64,000 bases of DNA. Origin: UBA2031 sp037189985 (GTDB taxonomy: Bacteria; Pseudomonadota; Gammaproteobacteria; Pseudomonadales; Moraxellaceae). Both the position numbers and the translations under genes were made by a program. The notes under the pieces are model-generated. The model saw only the letters and a program-made list of their open reading frames with translations. It was not told the DNA's origin and searched no databases. Below are positions 60,030 to 64,000 of this stretch, piece by piece; position 1 is the first letter of the stretch; each line of letters opens with the position of its first letter. The stretch lies in assembly GCA_037189985.1 (NCBI GenBank), contig JBBCJX010000008.1, positions 47,749 to 111,748 on the forward strand, given 5' to 3'.

Positions 60030-60049
60030 GCCGCCGTGAATGCGGCGGC
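60030..60049 (+). promoter_or_regulatory. 7-bp GC hairpin in the leader of the PhaC-like gene
   Basis: gccgccg and cggcggc flank a 6-base loop just before the AGAGGA ribosome site. No T-run follows. Function unknown. Confidence 0.3.
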
Positions 60050-60066
60050 AAGCAGTCAGAGGATGT

Positions 60067-61221
60067 ATGAGTAACCGGTTCCAGCGTTCCCTGCGGGTCG
60101 TCCGCACCAGTGCCGCCTTCGTCAACAATGCCGTGCAGCGCCGCGTCAACAAGCAGCGCTTCCTGCAACTGGACAAGACCCGGCATGAGGTCATCTTCAT
60201 GGATGGCCTCCTGAGCGTGAAGCACTACAAGCCGCTGCCGCCGGGGCAGGTGATGATCGAGGGGCGCACCTTCCAGGTGCGCCAGCGCCGCTTCGCCATT
60301 CCGCTGGTCCTGGTGCCGCCGCTCGGCGTGTTCGCCTGGATATTCGACCTCATGGCCGACCGCTCCATGGTCAAGTATTTCCTGGCGCACGGCTTCGACG
60401 TCTACCTCATCGACTGGGGCGCACCCCGCGAGGGCGACCACGATGTGTCGCTGGAAAAATACGTCTGCGACTGGTTCCCCAAGGCCATGCACGCCATCCG
60501 CGAGCACAGCGGCAGCGAGGAGCAATCGCTTCTGGGCTACTGCATGGGCGGCCTCCTGAGCCTGCTTTACGTGGCGGCGGCCAAGGACGACAAGGTCGTC
60601 AACATGGTGACCATTGCCTCGCCCGTGGACATGCACCGCATGGGCTTTGTGGGCGGCCTGACCCGCGTGCTCAGCAAGCCGGTCTGGGCCATCGGCCGTG
60701 TCACCGGTTTGCGCATTGATGAAATGCGCCGCAACCCCTTCCACGTGCCGGGCAAGCGTTTGTCTTTCATGTTCAAGATGACGAATCCCGCCGGCACGGT
60801 GTCGAGCTACCTGCAACTCGTACGCAACCTCGCGGACGACGAATACGTTTCGCGCTACATGACCATGAACGAATGGTTCACCAACATGCCGGACTATCCG
60901 GGTGCCACGGTGCAGGAACTCATCCGCAAGATGGGGCTCTACAACCGCCTCGCCAAGGGGCGCATCCGCATCGGCGAGCGCAACGCGGATTTTCGCGACA
61001 TCCACAGCAACCTGCTGGCCTTCGCGGGCGACAATGACAAGATCGTGCCGGTGGCCTCGGCTGAGGCCATCCTCAAGGTCACGGGCGCGACCGACAAGCA
61101 GTTCCACGTGGTGCCCGGTGGCCATGCCGGCGTGTTCACGGGCGGCAAGGCTGCGCACACGACCTGGGCCATCAGCAAGGACTGGTTGTCGCAACGCTCG
61201 GGGCAGATACCGAAGCCGTAG
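60067..61221 (+). CDS. PhaC-like alpha/beta hydrolase (class III PHA synthase-like)
   Basis: 384 residues from ATG 60067 (AGAGGA site). The region resembles polyhydroxyalkanoate synthases: PLVLVPPLGVFAWIFDLM, FLAHGFDVYLIDWGAP, the modified lipase box SLLGYCMGGLLSLLYVA with nucleophile Cys159, VTIASPVDMHRMG, Asp in FAGDNDKIVPVASAE and His in VPGGHAGVFTGGKAA. The Cys nucleophile in G-x-C-x-G-G is characteristic of PHA synthases rather than esterases. Class III enzymes need a PhaE partner, and none is seen nearby. Whether it makes polymer or acts as an acyltransferase/hydrolase is open. Confidence 0.8.
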   Translation: MSNRFQRSLRVVRTSAAFVNNAVQRRVNKQRFLQLDKTRHEVIFMDGLLSVKHYKPLPPGQVMIEGRTFQVRQRRFAIPLVLVPPLGVFAWIFDLMADRSMVKYFLAHGFDVYLIDWGAPREGDHDVSLEKYVCDWFPKAMHAIREHSGSEEQSLLGYCMGGLLSLLYVAAAKDDKVVNMVTIASPVDMHRMGFVGGLTRVLSKPVWAIGRVTGLRIDEMRRNPFHVPGKRLSFMFKMTNPAGTVSSYLQLVRNLADDEYVSRYMTMNEWFTNMPDYPGATVQELIRKMGLYNRLAKGRIRIGERNADFRDIHSNLLAFAGDNDKIVPVASAEAILKVTGATDKQFHVVPGGHAGVFTGGKAAHTTWAISKDWLSQRSGQIPKP

Positions 61222-61243
61222 GTCGGGATGGAGCACAGCACCC

Positions 61244-61642
61244 ATGAAAGCCATGCGGTCGCATGACTATTTCCTGATTTCCCTGATTTGTGTGCTGAAC
61301 ATGCTCGGCATGTTTCTCGTGGCGTTTGGCGCGGCGGCCGGTGGCGAGCGCGCCTGGCTGATGTGGCCGGCCATCGCCCTGGTTGCAGGCGGAATCCTGT
61401 TGCTGGCTGTGGTGTCCGCCATGCGGGCCGAACAACTCGGGCTGTCGCCCTGGCCCAGTTTTATAGCGGCCCTGTTGGGCTGCGTGATGTGGCCTTTGAG
61501 CCTGGTGCTCGTGATTTATCTCACCGCCAAATCGCCGCCTTCCACTCCGCCTGCCGGGAAACCGTCTTTCCTGTGGGGCTGGATGCTGTTCCTGCTGTCG
61601 GCTCCTTGGTTCATTCTGTTCTTGCTGAATGTGGTGCGCTGA
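61244..61642 (+). CDS. Small integral membrane protein, unknown (132 aa)
   Basis: ATG 61244 lies 22 bases after the PhaC-like stop, with GGAG 11 bases upstream; ATG 61253 is an alternative. Four hydrophobic segments are visible: YFLISLICVLNMLGMFLVAFGAA, LMWPAIALVAGGILLLAVVSA, FIAALLGCVMWPLSLVLVIYL and GWMLFLLSAPWFILFLLNVV. It is probably co-transcribed with the PhaC-like gene. Family not recognised. Confidence 0.7.
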   Translation: MKAMRSHDYFLISLICVLNMLGMFLVAFGAAAGGERAWLMWPAIALVAGGILLLAVVSAMRAEQLGLSPWPSFIAALLGCVMWPLSLVLVIYLTAKSPPSTPPAGKPSFLWGWMLFLLSAPWFILFLLNVVR

Positions 61643-61689
61643 GCTTTAAACCGACGCTTCCTCTCAAAAATTTAGAGATATTTGCCAAC

Positions 61690-61911
61690 ATGGAAAAAGA
61701 AGATACGCAGGTTACGGCTGCGGCTTGCCGCTACATTCTTGTTGCTCTGTTGCCTAGGCTTGAGCAGTCGAGTCCCGGTCTTCTGGCCGAGCTTCGGTCG
61801 GGTATGGAGGGGGATCGTCAGGCAATGGCGGTCAATGGCAGGTTATCGCCCGAGGTTGACGCCGTGGTTTCGGAGGCGCAGCGCATATTGGACTTGGGTG
61901 GCACGTTATAA
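61690..61911 (+). CDS. Small hypothetical protein (73 aa)
   Basis: ATG 61690 begins MEKEDTQVTAAACRYILVALL and continues PRLEQSSPGLLAELRSGMEGDRQ.. to EAQRILDLGGTL. The composition is protein-like, with alternating helical patterns and no low complexity, but the ribosome site is weak. No family recognised. It could also be non-coding. Confidence 0.45.
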   Translation: MEKEDTQVTAAACRYILVALLPRLEQSSPGLLAELRSGMEGDRQAMAVNGRLSPEVDAVVSEAQRILDLGGTL

Positions 61912-62003
61912 GACCTGTCTGCTGTGGATTTCCCCGGCCGGCGCGGTAAGCTCGCGCTCCTTCCACGCGTTGCCCACCCGCAGAAGGCTTCAGGCAAAAC
62001 CAA

Positions 62004-63101
62004 ATGCTACCGACAAAAGTAAAAGCTTGGCTCAGCCGCTTCAAAAAGTACTACTTCACCTACGGCAACGGCTTCTGGCATTTCACTTACAACCAGAGTT
62101 CGCCGGAAACTCTGGTTGACAGCTTCAAGGACCTGCCCTTCGTCCAGCACTCGTTGGAACGCCAGAGCGTGATGGCCTCGATGCCGGTACAGGAAGGTGG
62201 CTTCTACTACCGCAAGCTGGAAGAAGGCTGCTGGATTATCTATTCAAAGGTGCGCTACAAGCTCAACGTCGCCTACGATCTGTTCTACGAGCAGGGCAGC
62301 GACAACGATTACTACATGCTCGGCCTGAACAACATCGCCAACAGCGCACGCGTCCCCAGTTCCTTTCGCGTCGGGCAAGTGAATTTCACTAATCGCAGCT
62401 GGAGTCTGGCCAAGCCGCGCGTGGTCAGTCGCTGCCTCAACTTCAAGGGCGACGATTGCCTTTACCTGACCTTGTTCTTCAACGAAGACTGGCTGCAACG
62501 CAACCTCGCCGCCCCGTTTCGGGAGGCTGGGCTGGAGGGTTTCCTGCAATCCGGCAACGACCACATCATCCTGCCGCTGGCGCAGGCCGATGCGCCGCAG
62601 GTGGAAGCCGCAGGGCAGGGGGCAGAGCACTGGTTCGCGCGCTTTGACACGGCCATGAGCCTCGTGGGTGAGCCGCAGCCGGTGGACATGGTGCATCTGC
62701 GGCAGGAAGTGCTGGCGCTGGCGCAAGACTTCTGTGCCGCCTGCCGGAGCAACCCGGAAGCCGCCGCCGGCGACAAGTCGCTTGCCCATGCCGACTGGTT
62801 CGGACTGAACAAGGTGGCGCATCACCTCAATACCCATCTGTTCGGAAAATTCCCCGGTATTGACAGTCTGTCCGAGCAGTTCGATATCGCGCCCACCAGC
62901 CTCAAGACCGGTTTCAGGCAATTGTTCGGCCACTCGCCCTACCAGTATTTCCGCGAGAAGCAGATGCTCGTTGCCCGCACCCTGCTGCTGGATCATGACG
63001 TGCAAATCCGGAAAGTGGCCGAGACCATGGGCTACAGCAGCGAGAGCAAATTCTCCACTGCCTTCAAGAAGCATCTGGGCATCCTGCCTTCTGAACTGTA
63101 G
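62004..63101 (+). CDS. AraC-family transcriptional regulator
   Basis: 365 residues from ATG 62004. The N-terminal ~250 residues are an effector-binding-type domain (GFWHFTYNQSSPETL, YYMLGLNNIANSARVPSSFRVGQVNF). The C-terminal ~110 residues contain two helix-turn-helix units: FPGIDSLSEQFDIAPTSLKTGFRQLFGHSPYQYFREKQM, then ARTLLLDHDVQIRKVAETMGYSSESKFSTAFKKHLGILPSEL, the classic AraC signature. DNA target and ligand are unknown. It precedes the trimeric autotransporter gene by 239 bases and might regulate it, which is inference. Confidence 0.93.
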   Translation: MLPTKVKAWLSRFKKYYFTYGNGFWHFTYNQSSPETLVDSFKDLPFVQHSLERQSVMASMPVQEGGFYYRKLEEGCWIIYSKVRYKLNVAYDLFYEQGSDNDYYMLGLNNIANSARVPSSFRVGQVNFTNRSWSLAKPRVVSRCLNFKGDDCLYLTLFFNEDWLQRNLAAPFREAGLEGFLQSGNDHIILPLAQADAPQVEAAGQGAEHWFARFDTAMSLVGEPQPVDMVHLRQEVLALAQDFCAACRSNPEAAAGDKSLAHADWFGLNKVAHHLNTHLFGKFPGIDSLSEQFDIAPTSLKTGFRQLFGHSPYQYFREKQMLVARTLLLDHDVQIRKVAETMGYSSESKFSTAFKKHLGILPSEL

Positions 63102-63340
63102 GTGCGGAGTTGTCTGCACACTCCCGCCCGACACCTCTGCTTCCCTCCGCTCCACCCCCTGAAATCCTGCCGCTCGCACGGTCCAAAACGCCTTTCATCT
63201 TCTCCTCACACCAGAAATAGCGGCTGGCAAGGGTTGTCCTGCCGCTGTTGTCAGGTTTTGTCTTTTCGGGAGAGTCACGACGAATTCACATTTTTTAACA
63301 TGCGGGCTACTTCTCCTGTACATCTGCCAAGGAAGCCCTC
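63102..63340. other. Intergenic region before the autotransporter gene
   Basis: 239 bases with no recognisable gene. The last ~60 bases are AT-richer (cacattttttaacatg, 63289-63304), the likely promoter area of the following gene. No consensus hexamer pair was assigned. Confidence 0.4.
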
Positions 63341-64000
63341 ATGAACCACGTCTACCGCATCGTCTTCAGCCGGGCCCTCAACGCCTTTGTTGTTGTCTCC
63401 GAACTGGCCGCTGGCCGCAGCAAGTCCTCCGCGAACGGTGCATGCCGCAAGCGCACCCTGGGTCGCCCCGGTGTGGCCGTGGCTGTCGCCCTGCTGCCCC
63501 TGACGCTGGTCTGTGCACCTGCCTGGGCGCAAGCGGTCAACCTCGGCCATGACAACACCGTGGACGCAGGCGACACCAGCGTGGCGGTTGGCCATGACAA
63601 CGCCGCCAGTGGCAAAGGCAGCGCGGCCATGGGGAATGGTGCACAGGCCACCAATACCGGCAGCCTTGCCTTGGGCGGCTGGTATGACAAGAACGGCAAT
63701 GGGGCTGGACAGACCGTTACGGCGGCTTGCAGCGATCCTTTCTATTCAGACGATCAATTTCTGTGTGAGTTCATGGGCAGTACATGGGGCGTGAACACCA
63801 CCCGCGACGCCAACGAATTTGCCCGCGCCACTGGTGTCAGCGCCACCGCGCTGGGCGGCGGCACGCTGGCGCAGGGCAATTACAGCGTGGCCCTGGGTGC
63901 GGGCGCGCAGGCCACTGCCGAAAACGCCGTGGCCATCGGCAAGGACAGCGTGGCCAACACGGCCAACACCGTTTCTGTCGGCAGCGCCGGCAACGAACGC
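63341..64000 (+). CDS. YadA-like trimeric autotransporter adhesin, 5' part only
   Basis: ATG 63341 with AAGGAA at 8 bases; the frame stays open to the window end (220 codons). It starts with the extended signal peptide region of large autotransporters (MNHVYRIVFSRALNAFVVVS, followed by ELAAG), then a basic stretch and a hydrophobic core ending APAWAQ (~residue 66). The passenger shows YadA-head repeats: DTSVAVGHDNAASGKGSAAM, TGSLALGGW, NYSVALGAGAQATAENAVAI and NTVSVGSAGNER, the last typical of head-to-neck transitions. There are two cysteines in an insert (TAACSDPF..FLCEFM). Such proteins form surface trimers for adhesion. Confidence 0.93.
   Translation, partial: MNHVYRIVFSRALNAFVVVSELAAGRSKSSANGACRKRTLGRPGVAVAVALLPLTLVCAPAWAQAVNLGHDNTVDAGDTSVAVGHDNAASGKGSAAMGNGAQATNTGSLALGGWYDKNGNGAGQTVTAACSDPFYSDDQFLCEFMGSTWGVNTTRDANEFARATGVSATALGGGTLAQGNYSVALGAGAQATAENAVAIGKDSVANTANTVSVGSAGNER

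Noticed and set aside
1..64000. CRISPR arrays, rRNA genes, intact insertion sequences, phage genes
   Set aside because: No regularly spaced direct repeats, no rRNA, and no transposase, integrase or phage structural gene could be recognised.

Overview
The window is about 60% GC and densely coded. It comes from a Gammaproteobacterium, most probably of the order Pseudomonadales. The evidence is a divergent lexA near a topA flanked by small DUF6586-type genes, an HsbR/HsbA-type response-regulator phosphatase plus STAS pair, a 373-residue beta-ketoacyl-ACP synthase III of the Pseudomonas beta-oxidation-shunt type, and a recC-recB-recD operon. These assignments rest on reading protein motifs by eye; no database search was possible.

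Layout. 1-6445 (minus): seven tightly spaced genes that all encode exported or membrane proteins, mostly of unknown family, including a CAP-domain protein and two large proteins sharing a C-terminal motif. 6600-8764: a TonB-dependent receptor preceded by a perfect palindrome and G-runs. 8773-16362: GFA protein, lexA with its SOS box, conserved hypotheticals, topA, a DUF6586 gene, a LOG-family protein and a YkuD L,D-transpeptidase. 16451-16710: a tRNA-Val/tRNA-Asp transcription unit with strong promoter and terminator. 16856-31022: a PilZ/DUF1631/GGDEF/EAL protein, a Sel1-repeat protein, YaeQ, a class V aminotransferase with an EamA transporter, HrpA, and a KAS III.

31143-33223 holds the most notable system: a RiPP metallophore cluster of the HvfA/HvfB/HvfC type. 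It has a signal-peptide-bearing precursor with four EGKCG motifs, a DUF692 (MNIO) enzyme and a DUF2063 partner. An inter-cistronic 12-bp hairpin sits between precursor and enzyme genes. It is followed by mlaA (without a lipobox), hsbR-hsbA, a nitronate monooxygenase-like gene, transaldolase, dusA and a CPA1 antiporter. Between tal and dusA lies an inverted, diverged copy of the dusA 5' end, the site used by dusA-targeting integrases.

41567-47773 (minus) is a Fur/FecI/FecR-type iron-signalling unit: ECF sigma factor, FecR, a TonB receptor with an STN domain, and a secreted GloVer-repeat protein with a GlyGly-CTERM tail. After it come a phosphoethanolamine transferase-like sulfatase, recCBD, a MITE-like palindromic repeat, a serine hydrolase, a 1-Cys peroxiredoxin, a PhaC-like hydrolase, an AraC regulator, and the start of a YadA-like trimeric autotransporter cut by the window end.
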